Below are positions 10,144-19,085 of a stretch of DNA of 64,000 nt, in pieces. Every line of letters begins with the position of its first letter. The stretch's first letter is position 1. The stretch is from Ferruginivarius sediminum. GTDB taxonomy: Bacteria > Pseudomonadota > Alphaproteobacteria > Kiloniellales > Rhodovibrionaceae. The notes beneath the pieces were generated by a model, which saw only the letters and a program-made list of their open reading frames with translations, did no database searches and was not told where the DNA came from. Position numbers and translations under genes: made by a program. The stretch is from contig NZ_QPMH01000004.1 in NCBI RefSeq assembly GCF_003344765.1, positions 124,001 through 188,000 on the forward strand. The letters run 5' to 3'.

Positions 10144-11970
10144 ATGCATCCTTACCGCACGCACACCTGCGGCGAACTGCGCGCCGGCAACGTCGGCGAG
10201 ACCGTCCGCCTCTCCGGCTGGGTTCATCGCAAGCGCGACCACGGCCAGCTTCTGTTCGTGGACCTGCGCGACGACTTCGGCGTCACGCAGGTGGTCACCG
10301 ACGTCTCCAGCGAGCTTTTCCCCGAGATCGAGCGGGTGCGCGTGGAAAGCGTGATCAAGGTGACCGGCACGGTCGTCAAGCGCTCGGACGAGACCATCAA
10401 CCCGCGCCTGCCCACCGGCGAGGTGGAACTGCGGATGGAAGCGTTCGAGGTTCTCTCGACGGCCGCGCAGGTGCCCCTGCAGGTCAACTCGGACGAGGAC
10501 GCCGGCGAGGAGGTGCGCCTGCGCTATCGTTTCCTGGATCTGCGACGTGAGCGCATGCACCGCAACATCAAGCTGCGCTCGGACGTCATCTCGTCCATCC
10601 GTCGGCGCATGACGGAGCAGGGCTTCCGCGAGTTCCAGACGCCGATCCTGACGGCCTCCAGCCCCGAGGGCGCGCGCGATTTCCTGGTGCCCAGCCGGCT
10701 GCACGCGGGCAAGTTCTACGCGCTGCCCCAGGCGCCGCAAATGTTCAAGCAGCTCCTGATGATGGCGGGCTTCGACAAGTACTTCCAGATCGCGCCCTGC
10801 TTCCGCGACGAGGCCAGCCGCGCCGACCGTTCACCGGGCGAGTTCTACCAGCTCGACTTCGAGATGAGCTTTGTCACCCAGGACGACGTTTTCAATGCGA
10901 TCGAGCCGGTGCTGACCGACGTCTTCGAGGAATTCGCCGGCAATCGCTCGGTAACGAAGCCGCCGTACCCGCGCATCCCCTATGAAGAGGCGATGCTGAA
11001 GTACGGCACCGACAAGCCGGACCTGCGCAACCCGATCGAAATCGCGGAAGCGACGGAGCCGTTCCGCAACTCGGGCTTCGGCATCTTCGCCAAGGCCATC
11101 GAGAAGGGCGCCGAGATCCGGGCCATCCCCGCGCCCGGCGCGGCGGCGCGTCCGCGCAGCTTCTTCGACAAACTGAACGCCTGGGCGCAGAACGAGGGCA
11201 AGCCGGGCCTCGGCTATATCGTCTTCGCCGAGGGCGGCGAGGCCAAGGGGCCCATCGCGAAGAACCTGGACGAGCACCGCCTGCACATGATCAAGGAGGC
11301 CGCTGACGTCGGCGACGGCGATGCGGTGTTCTTCGTCTGCGACAAGAAGGCGGATGCCGAGGATTTCGCCGGCGTCGTCCGCACGCGGGTGGGCCAGGAA
11401 CTCGACCTCATCGAGAAGGATACCTACAAGTTCTGCTGGGTGGTCGACTTCCCGATGTACGAGCTGGACGAGGAAACCGGCCGGATCGAGTTCTCGCACA
11501 ACCCGTTCTCCATGCCGCAGGGCGGCCTCGACGCGCTGGAACACGAGGATCCGCTGGCCATCAAGGCCACGCAGTACGACATTGTCTGCAACGGGATTGA
11601 GCTGTCGTCCGGTGCCATCCGGAACCACTTGCCGGAGGTGATGTACCGCGCCTTCGGCATCGTCGGTTACACGCCCGAGCAGGTGGAGGAGCGCTTCTCC
11701 GGCCTCCTGAGCGCTCTGAAGTACGGTGCGCCGCCGCATGGTGGCTGCGCGCCGGGCATCGACCGGATCGTCATGCTGCTGGCGGACGAGCCGAATATCC
11801 GCGAAATCGTCGCTTTCCCGATGACCCAGCGGGCGGAAGACCTGATGATGGGTGCTCCGGCGGAAATACCGGAAGAGAGGTTGAAAGAACTTCATCTCAA
11901 AGTCGCACTACCGCCGAAGCGGCAATCGCAGTCCGGTGAGGGTGAGAAGAAGACGGCTGCCGGATCTTAA
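10144..11970 (+). CDS. aspS: Aspartyl-tRNA synthetase (probably non-discriminating)
   Basis: Charges tRNA-Asp; 608 residues, the bacterial-type length. The anticodon-binding OB fold is at the N-terminus ([24 protein letters not shown]). The class II core follows ([34 protein letters not shown]). A short Lys/Ser-rich tail ends the protein. His33 falls where non-discriminating AspRS enzymes carry His (RRDHG) and discriminating ones Leu (RRDLG). The enzyme may therefore also make Asp-tRNA-Asn for GatCAB; that is an inference. The ATG at 10144 matches the family N-terminus, with AAGGCG upstream. Confidence 0.97.
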   Translation: MHPYRTHTCGELRAGNVGETVRLSGWVHRKRDHGQLLFVDLRDDFGVTQVVTDVSSELFPEIERVRVESVIKVTGTVVKRSDETINPRLPTGEVELRMEAFEVLSTAAQVPLQVNSDEDAGEEVRLRYRFLDLRRERMHRNIKLRSDVISSIRRRMTEQGFREFQTPILTASSPEGARDFLVPSRLHAGKFYALPQAPQMFKQLLMMAGFDKYFQIAPCFRDEASRADRSPGEFYQLDFEMSFVTQDDVFNAIEPVLTDVFEEFAGNRSVTKPPYPRIPYEEAMLKYGTDKPDLRNPIEIAEATEPFRNSGFGIFAKAIEKGAEIRAIPAPGAAARPRSFFDKLNAWAQNEGKPGLGYIVFAEGGEAKGPIAKNLDEHRLHMIKEAADVGDGDAVFFVCDKKADAEDFAGVVRTRVGQELDLIEKDTYKFCWVVDFPMYELDEETGRIEFSHNPFSMPQGGLDALEHEDPLAIKATQYDIVCNGIELSSGAIRNHLPEVMYRAFGIVGYTPEQVEERFSGLLSALKYGAPPHGGCAPGIDRIVMLLADEPNIREIVAFPMTQRAEDLMMGAPAEIPEERLKELHLKVALPPKRQSQSGEGEKKTAAGS

Positions 11971-12052
11971 TTGATTTTAAGTTCTTGCCCTGTTGAATGA
12001 CGTTTACCCCTCGGTTTATTCTCGAAACCGGGGACAACGCGAGGAGCAGGGC

Positions 12053-12586
12053 TTGGCGAAAGCTCTTTTGGCCGCGACAACCGGGCTGCTGCTGACCGGC
12101 TGCGCGGGCATCCCGCCGGCGGTCACGATCGCGACCACCGCGATCGACGGCGTAAGCTGGCTGGCCAGCGGCAAGACGATGACCGATCACGCGATTTCCG
12201 AGGTGGCCGGACAGGACTGCCGGCTGATCGGCATCGTGGAGGAAGGAGAGGTCTGCAAGGACCGGCCCGACTACGAACCCGCGGTGGTCGCAACGCTGAA
12301 GCCGCTGCCGGAAACCGGAACGCGCGTTGCCGCCCACCCGTCGGCAAGCAGCGATCCGATGGTTCTCCCCGGGCGACTTGAATACTTGGCGTCCGCGCTG
12401 GAGGGGCGGGGCTTGGCAACCGCCGCGCCGCGTGACACTAAGCCGGAGCCGGCTGACGTTGCCGCTTTCGCGCCGATGCGGGCCGCGCGCGGCTTCACCG
12501 GACGTCCTGGGAGCGTGGCCGGCGGCGACGACCTGATGCGGACGCCCTACCTCGGCTCTGGCCTCCCGGAACCGATCGAGGGTTAG
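12053..12586 (+). CDS. Small lipoprotein of unknown function
   Basis: A predicted 177-residue lipoprotein. The N-terminus (MAKALLAATTGLLLTGCAG) is a signal peptide with a lipobox and acceptor Cys17. A compact segment with two Cys follows (SGKTMTDHAISEVAGQDCR ... EEGEVCKD). The rest is Pro/Ala-rich and probably disordered. TTG at 12053 was chosen because GAGGAG lies 5 bases upstream and it places the signal peptide at the N-terminus; a TTG at 11993 would add a charged extension in front. The GKTxxDHxxS-Cys pattern looks like a recurring alphaproteobacterial family, but I cannot assign a role. Confidence 0.75.
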   Translation: MAKALLAATTGLLLTGCAGIPPAVTIATTAIDGVSWLASGKTMTDHAISEVAGQDCRLIGIVEEGEVCKDRPDYEPAVVATLKPLPETGTRVAAHPSASSDPMVLPGRLEYLASALEGRGLATAAPRDTKPEPADVAAFAPMRAARGFTGRPGSVAGGDDLMRTPYLGSGLPEPIEG

Positions 12587-12724
12587 AGTTTCAAGCGATC
12601 CAGGGTTGTCCCCCCGCATGCGACGGCCGGGTATCCGGCATGCTTGTCGGAAAAAATCGTGCGCGTTGCCAAGGCGTTGCCGCGCCCCTACAGTGCCGTC
12701 TGCATGCAGCCAAGGGGAGGAGAC

Positions 12725-13765
12725 GTGGCAAAGCCGCGAACGCCGCGTCAGGACGGCTTCTTCATGCCGGCGGAGTGGGAGTCGCACAGCCGCTGCTGGA
12801 TTGCGTGGCCGGTGCGCGAAGACCTCTGGGGCGAGCGGATCGACGCCGCGCGCGAGGCTTATGCGGAAGCGGCGCGAGCCATCTCCCAGTTTGAGCCTGT
12901 CACCGTCATCGCCGATCCGGAACACGTTGCCGATGTCAGCTTGCTGTGCGGCGACGGTATCGGCTGCCTGCCAATGGACCACGACGACTCGTGGCTGCGC
13001 GATACCGGCCCGACGTTCGTCGCCGACGGGGCGGGCAACGTCGCCGGCGTGAACTGGGTCTTCAACGGCTGGGGTGAGCGCTATACGCCCTACGACCGCG
13101 ACGCGGCGATGGCCTCCGCCCTGCTGGAGCGCCTGGATATACCCGCCTACGAAAGCACGCTGGTGCTGGAGGGCGGCGCGATCCACACGGACGGCGACGG
13201 GACGCTGCTGACCACGGAATCGGTGATCTTCGACCCCAATCGAAACGGCGGCCGCCAGCGCGACGAGGTCGAGGCGGAACTGCGCGAGTTGCTGGGAATC
13301 GAGACCGTTATATGGCTTGGCGAGGGCCTGCAGGACGACGATACCGGCGGGCATGTGGACAACCTGGCCTGCTTTGCCCGGCCTGGCGTGGTGCTGGCGC
13401 TGACCAGCAAGGACCCGGATGATGGTAACTATGCGGTCCTGCAGGACAATCTCGACCGCCTTCGCGCGGCGACGGACGCACGGGGCCGCAAGCTTGAGGT
13501 GATCCAGATCGAGCAGCCGGCGGCCCGCAAAGGCGACGACGGTCAGAGGCTCGCGCTGTCCTATATCAACTTCTACCTTGCCAACGGCGCCGTCATCGTC
13601 CCGTCGTTCGAGGATCCGAAGGACGACCCGGCCGCACAGGCAATCGGCAAGGCGTTCCCGAACCGGAAGCTGCTGCAGATGCCGGCCCTGGACATCATCC
13701 ACGGTGGCGGCGGCTTGCACTGCATTACGCAGCAGCAGCCAAGCGGCGTCGTGGAGACCGGTTAG
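12725..13765 (+). CDS. aguA: Agmatine deiminase
   Basis: Converts agmatine to N-carbamoylputrescine and ammonia, a route from arginine to putrescine. The 346-residue protein belongs to the guanidine-modifying enzyme superfamily. Diagnostic segments are DHDDSWLRDTGPTF, EGGAIHTDGDGTLLTTE, DDDTGGHVDNLACF (catalytic His) and, near the end, GGGGLHCITQQQP with catalytic Cys333. The GTG at 12725 has an AGGGGAGGA site 5 bases upstream; an earlier in-frame start adds an unrelated 27-residue stretch. A spermidine synthase gene 35 kb downstream would use the putrescine. No N-carbamoylputrescine amidase gene is in the window. Confidence 0.95.
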   Translation: MAKPRTPRQDGFFMPAEWESHSRCWIAWPVREDLWGERIDAAREAYAEAARAISQFEPVTVIADPEHVADVSLLCGDGIGCLPMDHDDSWLRDTGPTFVADGAGNVAGVNWVFNGWGERYTPYDRDAAMASALLERLDIPAYESTLVLEGGAIHTDGDGTLLTTESVIFDPNRNGGRQRDEVEAELRELLGIETVIWLGEGLQDDDTGGHVDNLACFARPGVVLALTSKDPDDGNYAVLQDNLDRLRAATDARGRKLEVIQIEQPAARKGDDGQRLALSYINFYLANGAVIVPSFEDPKDDPAAQAIGKAFPNRKLLQMPALDIIHGGGGLHCITQQQPSGVVETG

Positions 13766-13792
13766 CGCAGTGGCGCGCGGCGCGGGAGCGCC

Positions 13793-14281
13793 TCAGTCGG
13801 ACGGCTCGCCGTCCTCGGCGATGCCCCAAATCCTGGCGTGATCCTGGGCACGGTGTGGCTGGATCACCTTGAAGCTTTCGCGCACGCCGTCGGGACCGGG
13901 CTCGCGTTCCACGGCCAGCAGCGTGTGCAGCTTGTGCTCGCAGAGTTCGGCGGCATAATCCGCCTCTTCCCGCGCAACAGGCAGGGCGGCAGCGAGATCG
14001 GGCGCGCCGTAGTGTTCGACGAAATGCCGGGCCAGCCGTTCGATGACCTGGAAAAACGTCGCCTCGTCGATCTCGGCAACCTCGACGAAGGTCGCACGGC
14101 CGAAGCTTTCCGTGCCCAGCCAGCCACTGGCGAAGGCCAGGGCCTGCTTCCGTTCCAGCGTGTCTGGATCGACGTCGGCGAACGCAAAGCCACCGGGCAC
14201 GGCCGGCTCGCCCGGCTGTGCCGCATGCTCGAACACGCGCGGGTCGGAGGCGTCAAGGCGGATTACTCGCGGGAATTTCAT
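13793..14281 (-). CDS. DUF6505-like protein
   Basis: A 162-residue soluble protein beginning MKFPRVIRLDASDPRVFEHA, with a central FAFADVDPD segment and GWLGTESFGRATFVEV. I recognise this as the DUF6505 type seen in alphaproteobacteria, whose function is unknown. There is no signal peptide or membrane segment. It is convergent with agmatine deiminase, with a 27-bp gap, and runs in the same direction as the regulator upstream. The Shine-Dalgarno is weak. The coding call is firm; the family name is from memory. Confidence 0.8.
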   Translation of the reverse strand: MKFPRVIRLDASDPRVFEHAAQPGEPAVPGGFAFADVDPDTLERKQALAFASGWLGTESFGRATFVEVAEIDEATFFQVIERLARHFVEHYGAPDLAAALPVAREEADYAAELCEHKLHTLLAVEREPGPDGVRESFKVIQPHRAQDHARIWGIAEDGEPSD

Positions 14282-14365
14282 GGCTTAAGCAGCCTAGCGG
14301 AGAAGCGCGCTACGGCCAAGATACGCTCGGCTTTCCTGAAGGTGGCGCGCAATGGCAGAGACAGT

Positions 14366-14986
14366 TCAGCGCATCCGCACCTGATTGCCGACGTAGAGTG
14401 CGACGGCGCCGGTGCGGTTTTGCACGCGCAGCTTCTCGTAAAGGTTCTTGAGGTGGAACTTCACCGTGTTCAGCGAAATCCCCAGATGCTTGGCGATCTG
14501 GCCGTTGGTCGAACCCTGGGCCAGCGCCGATAGAAGCTGCATCTCGCGTTCGGTGAGCTGATCGAAGGGGTCATTGTAAAGCGCGCGCACGTCCAGGCGC
14601 GGGAACACCATCTGGCCCTGTGCCACGGCCGCAACGATCTCGATCAGCCGCTCCGGTGACTCCCGCTTGGAGCAGAAGGCCGCGCCGCCAAGGGCCATCA
14701 CCTGGCGCGGAACGTCGGCATCGAGAATCCCTGTATAGACCACGATCGCAGCCGTGGACTGCCGGTCGCGCAGGCGGGCGAGCACGTCGCGGCCGTCGAG
14801 ATGCGGCATTACCCAGCCGACCACACCCACATCGAACGATTCGTCCTCGCTCACCTGCAGGAACTGCTCGCCGTCGCTGACCGTGGCGACCACGCGGAAC
14901 CGGCCGTCCTCGCTGAACAGCTGGCGCAACCCCGCGAGCACGAGGTTGCTCTTGTCGGCGATGACGATGTCGATCGGTCGATTCAT
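14366..14986 (-). CDS. LuxR/NarL-type regulator with a degenerate receiver domain
   Basis: A 206-residue regulator with an N-terminal receiver fold and a C-terminal LuxR-type HTH (LTEREMQLLSALAQGSTNGQIAKHLGISLNTVKFHLKNLYEKL). In the receiver the phospho-acceptor position is Gly57 (FDVGVVGWVMP, where a normal receiver has a D at that place). The acidic pair is reduced to D11-K12, while the Thr and Lys positions (VYTG, CSK) remain. It therefore probably acts without phosphorylation. It is divergent from the small ORF-sgaA-mtkAB unit across 346 bp and is the obvious candidate regulator of that unit, by inference from position. Confidence 0.88.
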   Translation of the reverse strand: MNRPIDIVIADKSNLVLAGLRQLFSEDGRFRVVATVSDGEQFLQVSEDESFDVGVVGWVMPHLDGRDVLARLRDRQSTAAIVVYTGILDADVPRQVMALGGAAFCSKRESPERLIEIVAAVAQGQMVFPRLDVRALYNDPFDQLTEREMQLLSALAQGSTNGQIAKHLGISLNTVKFHLKNLYEKLRVQNRTGAVALYVGNQVRMR

Positions 14987-15332
14987 GAGCGTTGCCCCGG
15001 CCCGCGCGGTACGGGCCTTCCCATCCCCGAATTCCGGTGAAGGTAATAATTCTCCCCTATTTCATCAGGCATGGTTGACTGGCCACGGCGGGTTTCCATC
15101 AGATTCCGACAACGTGGAAATCCCTTCGCTACGCCCGGCAAACCGCGGGTTTCGGGCTGGTGGGAGGCCGTTACCGAAGAGCATGGTAAGCCGGCCACCC
15201 ATGCGGGTAGGTTGTCTGCCACCCGAAGGATTTTCGGACCCTGACGCGTGGTGTGTGGTCATTTTCCCGTGCCCTGCGCAATCTCCTCCACTACCGCCGG
15301 ATGTCCCGAAGGCGGGGTTGGGAGGAGATGCC
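14987..15332. other. Divergent intergenic region at the serine-cycle locus
   Basis: 346 bp without a convincing gene, separating the LuxR-type regulator from the small ORF and sgaA. It must hold promoters for both directions. An imperfect inverted repeat is visible around 15090-15122 (TTTCCA, 17 bases, TGGAAA), which could be an operator. Near the small ORF, CCGCC and GGCGG can pair around 15295-15316, just before its GGAGGAG site. I recognise no known riboswitch. Confidence 0.5.
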
Positions 15333-15560
15333 ATGACGACGCTGACCGATAAGGCCGCCACCGCGATCCGCCTCGATCTGGGCGAGCAGCACGGGCGCCT
15401 GCGCTTTGCGGAACTGCTGTCCGGGCTTCACCCCGGAACGCGGGTGACCGTCGTGATCGGCGGCGAGCCCGGCCGTGGCCGCGCTGCTCTCCCCGCAAGC
15501 GCCGCAAGCTATGCCAGCGCGATGCGCGAGGTCGAGGCCAGCGTCTACGACGCAGTCTGA
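15333..15560 (+). CDS. Small ORF (75 aa) in front of sgaA
   Basis: Predicted 75-residue soluble protein (MTTLTDKAATAIRLDLGEQH at the start; a middle segment GTRVTVVIGGEPGRGRAAL; an acidic C-terminus VEASVYDAV). A textbook GGAGGAG lies 5 bases before the ATG, the best evidence that it is translated. It is followed 75 bp later by sgaA on the same strand, so it probably heads the sgaA-mtkA-mtkB transcript. I do not recognise a family. It could be a small regulator or a leader protein. Confidence 0.6.
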   Translation: MTTLTDKAATAIRLDLGEQHGRLRFAELLSGLHPGTRVTVVIGGEPGRGRAALPASAASYASAMREVEASVYDAV

Positions 15561-15635
15561 CGCGCCGTGCGCGCCGGAACCTCACGGAAAACATTCGAAA
15601 CGAACGCCACAAGCAAAAGCAGGGGTCGCAACGCC

Positions 15636-16835
15636 ATGCCCGGCTATAACCACCTTTTCATTCCCGGTCCCACGAACGTGCCGGACAGTCTGCGCCGTGC
15701 CGTCGATCTTCCGATGGAGGACATGCGCGCGCCGGACTTCCCGGAGTTCACGCTGCCGCTGTTCGAGGACCTGAAGAAGGTCTTCCAGACTGAAACGGGC
15801 CAGGTTTTCCTGTTTCCCGGCTCGGGCACCGGCGGCTGGGAAGCGGCGATCACCAACACGCTGTCACCTGGCGACAAGGTGCTTGCCTCTCGCTTCGGCC
15901 AGTTCTCCAACCTGTGGGTGGACCTGTGCCAGCGTCACGGCCTGGAGGTCGAGGCCATCGACGTACCCTGGGGCGAAGGCGTGCCGGTGACTCGCTACGC
16001 CGAGGCGCTGGCCGCCGATACGGAGCATCGCATCAAGGCGGTGCTGGTCTGCCATAACGAGACCGCGACCGGCGTCACCAGCGATGTCGCGGCGGTGCGC
16101 GCCGCCCTCGACAGCGTCGGCCACCCGGCCATGCTTTATGTCGACGGCGTCAGTTCGATCGCCAGCATTGACTTCCGCATGGACGAGTGGGGCGTCGACG
16201 TCGCCGTCAGCGGCTCGCAGAAGGGCTTCATGCTGCCCACCGGCCTGGCCATCGTGTGCGTCAGCCAGAAGGCGCTGGAAGCGCGCAAGTCGGCGAAGCT
16301 GAACCGCTGCTACTTCGACTTCGAGGACATGATCCGCACGAACGCCAGCGGCTACTTCCCGTACACGCCTGCGACCACGCTGCTGCGCGGACTGCGGGCA
16401 TCGGTGGACTACCTGCTGGGCGAGGGCCTGGATAATGTCTTTGCCCGGCACCACCGCATGGCCGAGGGCGTACGCCAGGCGGTGAACGCCTGGGGCCTCA
16501 AGCTTTGCGCCGCGACCCCGCATTGGTACTCCGACACTGTCAGCGCAATCTACGTGCCGGAGGGCATCGACAGTGCCGCCGTCGTGCGCCACGCCTACTA
16601 CCGCTACAACCTGTCGCTCGGCGCCGGCCTCACCAAGGTCGCCGGCAAGGTGTTCCGCATCGGCCACCTTGGCGCCATCAACGAGGTCATGGTGCTGAGT
16701 GCACTCGCCGGCACCGAGATGGTACTGCGCGACGTCGGCATCCCGGTGGAGGCGGGCTCGGGCGTGGCCGCCGCCCAGGAGCATTTCCGCGCCACCGCGA
16801 CGGGCGAGCAGAGCATCGCCGCGGCGGCCCAGTAA
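15636..16835 (+). CDS. sgaA: Serine-glyoxylate aminotransferase
   Basis: PLP enzyme of the serine cycle that converts serine and glyoxylate to hydroxypyruvate and glycine; 399 residues. The family start GYNHLFIPGPTNVPDSLR is clear, as are the cofactor loop PGSGTGGWEAA, the Asp in MLYVDGVSSIASIDF, and the Schiff-base Lys196 in SGSQKGFMLP. The ATG at 15636 begins MPGYNH; an upstream in-frame start adds a Ser/Arg-rich segment not typical of the family. It is followed 24 bp later by mtkA, which supports the serine-cycle role over alanine-glyoxylate or phosphoserine aminotransferase. Confidence 0.95.
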   Translation: MPGYNHLFIPGPTNVPDSLRRAVDLPMEDMRAPDFPEFTLPLFEDLKKVFQTETGQVFLFPGSGTGGWEAAITNTLSPGDKVLASRFGQFSNLWVDLCQRHGLEVEAIDVPWGEGVPVTRYAEALAADTEHRIKAVLVCHNETATGVTSDVAAVRAALDSVGHPAMLYVDGVSSIASIDFRMDEWGVDVAVSGSQKGFMLPTGLAIVCVSQKALEARKSAKLNRCYFDFEDMIRTNASGYFPYTPATTLLRGLRASVDYLLGEGLDNVFARHHRMAEGVRQAVNAWGLKLCAATPHWYSDTVSAIYVPEGIDSAAVVRHAYYRYNLSLGAGLTKVAGKVFRIGHLGAINEVMVLSALAGTEMVLRDVGIPVEAGSGVAAAQEHFRATATGEQSIAAAAQ

Positions 16836-16859
16836 GCGCCGGAAAACGAGGGCAGCACG

Positions 16860-18056
16860 ATGGATATCCACGAGTATCAGGCCAAGGAGCTCCTGGTCCG
16901 CTTCGGCGTTCCGGTCCCGCGCGGCGGGCTTGCCTACAGCCCCGAGCAGGCCGCCTACCGCGCCCGGGAGATCGGCGGCGAGAGCTGGGTCGTGAAGGCG
17001 CAGATCCACTCCGGCGCCCGTGGCAAGGCCGGTGGCATCAAGCTGTGCAACGACCGTCATGACCTCTGGGAGGCGGCCGATTCGCTTCTTGGCAAGACCC
17101 TGGTGACGGAGCAAACGGGCCCGCAGGGCAAGGTGGTCTATCGTCTCTACGTCGAGGCGGCGCAGGCCATTGCCCGCGAATACTATCTGGGCCTCGTTCT
17201 CGACCGTGCCTCGGAGAGGGTCATGATCGTCGCTTCCGCCGCCGGCGGCATGGAGATCGAGGAGATCGCCGAGCGCCGTCCGGGCAGCGTCCACCGCATC
17301 GTCGTCGAGCCTGCCGTCGGCCTGCAGCCGTTCCAGGCGCGCGATCTGGCTTTCCGGCTGGGCTTCAAGGGCGTCGAGGTGCAGCAGGTGGTGAAGACCG
17401 TCATGGGCTGCTACCGCGCGTTCCGTGACCTTGACGCGACGATGGTGGAGGTGAACCCGCTGGCCGTCACCCGCGACGACGAGTTGCTTGCCCTCGACTG
17501 CAAGATGTCCTTCGACGACAACGCGCTGTTCCGCCGGCCGGAGATCGCCGACATGCGGGACCGCTCGCAGGAGGACCCGCGCGAATCGGCGGCAGCCGAC
17601 CGGGGTCTCAGCTATGTCGGCCTGGACGGCAACATTGGCTGCATGATCAACGGCGCGGGCTTGGCCATGGCCACGATGGACATGATCAAGCTGGCGGGCG
17701 GCGAGCCGGCCAACTTCCTCGACATCGGCGGCGGGGCCACGCCGGACCGCGTGGCCGAGGCGTTTCAGATCGTTCGCGCCGACGAGAATGTGCGCGCGAT
17801 CCTGGTCAATATCTTCGCCGGCATCAATCACTGCGACTGGGTTGCCCAGGGCCTCGTGCAGGCGTTGGAGAAGACTGGCCTGGACCTGCCCCTGGTGGTT
17901 CGCCTCGCCGGCACCAACGTCGAGGAGGGCCGGCGGATTCTCGCCGATAGCGGCCTGCCGATCATCACGGCGACGACCTTGGCGGACGCGGCGGAGAAGG
18001 CCGTCGCCGCCGTCGCTACCACGGCCAAGACGGCCGCATACGCGGAGGCGGTGTGA
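16860..18056 (+). CDS. mtkA: Malate-CoA ligase (malate thiokinase) beta subunit
   Basis: ATP-grasp subunit related to SucC, 398 residues. It begins [20 protein letters not shown], with the ATP-binding [19 protein letters not shown]. Further on are the metal-binding region [21 protein letters not shown] and [20 protein letters not shown]. Sequence family alone cannot exclude succinyl-CoA synthetase. Direct linkage to sgaA, and the absence of TCA genes nearby, point to malate thiokinase, which makes malyl-CoA for cleavage to glyoxylate and acetyl-CoA. No malyl-CoA lyase gene is in the window. GAGGG lies 7 bases before the ATG. Confidence 0.9.
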   Translation: MDIHEYQAKELLVRFGVPVPRGGLAYSPEQAAYRAREIGGESWVVKAQIHSGARGKAGGIKLCNDRHDLWEAADSLLGKTLVTEQTGPQGKVVYRLYVEAAQAIAREYYLGLVLDRASERVMIVASAAGGMEIEEIAERRPGSVHRIVVEPAVGLQPFQARDLAFRLGFKGVEVQQVVKTVMGCYRAFRDLDATMVEVNPLAVTRDDELLALDCKMSFDDNALFRRPEIADMRDRSQEDPRESAAADRGLSYVGLDGNIGCMINGAGLAMATMDMIKLAGGEPANFLDIGGGATPDRVAEAFQIVRADENVRAILVNIFAGINHCDWVAQGLVQALEKTGLDLPLVVRLAGTNVEEGRRILADSGLPIITATTLADAAEKAVAAVATTAKTAAYAEAV

Positions 18057-18057
18057 G

Positions 18058-18945
18058 ATGAGCGTGCTGCTCGACGAAACGACCCCGGTCCTCATCCAGG
18101 GCTTTACGGGCCGCATTGGCACCTTCCACGCCAAGGAGATGATCGACTACGGCACCAACCTGGTGGGCGGTGTCACGCCCGGTCGAGGTGGCGACCGGCA
18201 TCTGGATCGCCCAGTCTTCGACACCGTGGCCGAGGCCGTGGCTGAGACCGGCGCGGAAGCCTCGATCATCTTCGTGCCGCCGCCGTTCGCGGCCGATGCG
18301 ATGATGGAGGCGGCGGAGGCCGGCCTGCGGATGTGCGTTGCCATCACCGACGGCATTCCGGCCCAGGACATGATGCGGGTGAAGCGCTACCTGCGCCGCT
18401 ACAAGTGGGAGCGCAGGCTGCGCCTTATCGGCCCGAACTGTGCCGGTATCATCAGTCCCGGCAAGGCTCTTCTGGGTTTGATGCCAGATCACATCTACCT
18501 GCCGGGCAATGTCGGTATCGTCGGCCGTTCCGGTACGCTGGGCTACGAGGCGGCGGCGCAGATGAAGGAGCTTGGCATCGGCGTGTCCTCCAGTGTCGGT
18601 ATCGGTGGCGATCCGATCAACGGCAGCTCGTTCAAGGACGTGCTGGAAATGTTCCAGAACGATCCCGAGACGGAAGCCATCGTCATGATCGGCGAGATCG
18701 GCGGTCCGCAGGAAGCGGAGGCGGCGGATTACATTCGCGAGCACGTTACCAAGCCGGTCGTCGCCTATATTGCGGGGCTCAGCGCGCCGAAGGGGCGGCG
18801 TATGGGCCATGCGGGCGCCATCATCAGCGCCGCAGGCGAGGGTGCGGCCGAAAAGTCCGCCCTGCTGGAAGACGCCGGAGTCAGTATCGCGCCGAACCCC
18901 TCGGAAATCGGCTCGACCGTGGCTGCGACGCTGCGGGCCGCTTAG
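18058..18945 (+). CDS. mtkB: Malate-CoA ligase (malate thiokinase) alpha subunit
   Basis: CoA-binding and phosphohistidine subunit related to SucD, 295 residues. It begins [28 protein letters not shown]. The CoA site [14 protein letters not shown] is present, and His251 in [15 protein letters not shown] is the phosphorylated residue. The ATG comes one base after the mtkA stop (tgaGatg), so the two subunits are probably translationally coupled and made in equal amounts. A strong terminator at 19051-19083 closes the operon. Confidence 0.92.
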   Translation: MSVLLDETTPVLIQGFTGRIGTFHAKEMIDYGTNLVGGVTPGRGGDRHLDRPVFDTVAEAVAETGAEASIIFVPPPFAADAMMEAAEAGLRMCVAITDGIPAQDMMRVKRYLRRYKWERRLRLIGPNCAGIISPGKALLGLMPDHIYLPGNVGIVGRSGTLGYEAAAQMKELGIGVSSSVGIGGDPINGSSFKDVLEMFQNDPETEAIVMIGEIGGPQEAEAADYIREHVTKPVVAYIAGLSAPKGRRMGHAGAIISAAGEGAAEKSALLEDAGVSIAPNPSEIGSTVAATLRAA

Positions 18946-19050
18946 GGCAGGATCGCCTCGGGCTGATCCCCCAAGCCACGTGGCCCGTGGCGTCATCCTG
19001 CTCGCCTCTCCCTGTAAGAGCGGCGAAAACGTCGCAACATCTCCTGCGTC

Positions 19051-19083
19051 GCCGGGTCGCCACAAGGGCGGCCCGGCATTTTT
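19051..19083 (+). terminator. Rho-independent terminator after mtkB
   Basis: GCCGGGTCGCC (19051-19061) pairs with GGCGGCCCGGC (19067-19077), 11 bp with a single wobble pair, around a 5-base loop. It is followed by A and five T. It ends the sgaA-mtkA-mtkB transcript just before the convergent dinB gene. Confidence 0.85.
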
Positions 19084-19085
19084 CT

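Noticed and set aside
11897..13720. 607-codon minus-strand frame opposite the lipoprotein and agmatine deiminase genes
   Set aside because: No family motifs, atypical composition, and it overlaps recognisable genes on the plus strand.
14987..15332. Glycine or SAM riboswitch upstream of the serine-cycle operon
   Set aside because: The conserved core sequences and pairings of these classes could not be found; only a short CCGCC/GGCGG hairpin is seen.
15864..18134. 756-codon open frame on the minus strand across sgaA-mtkA
   Set aside because: His/Val/Arg-rich antisense reading of clearly conserved plus-strand enzymes; high GC leaves the antisense frame open by chance.
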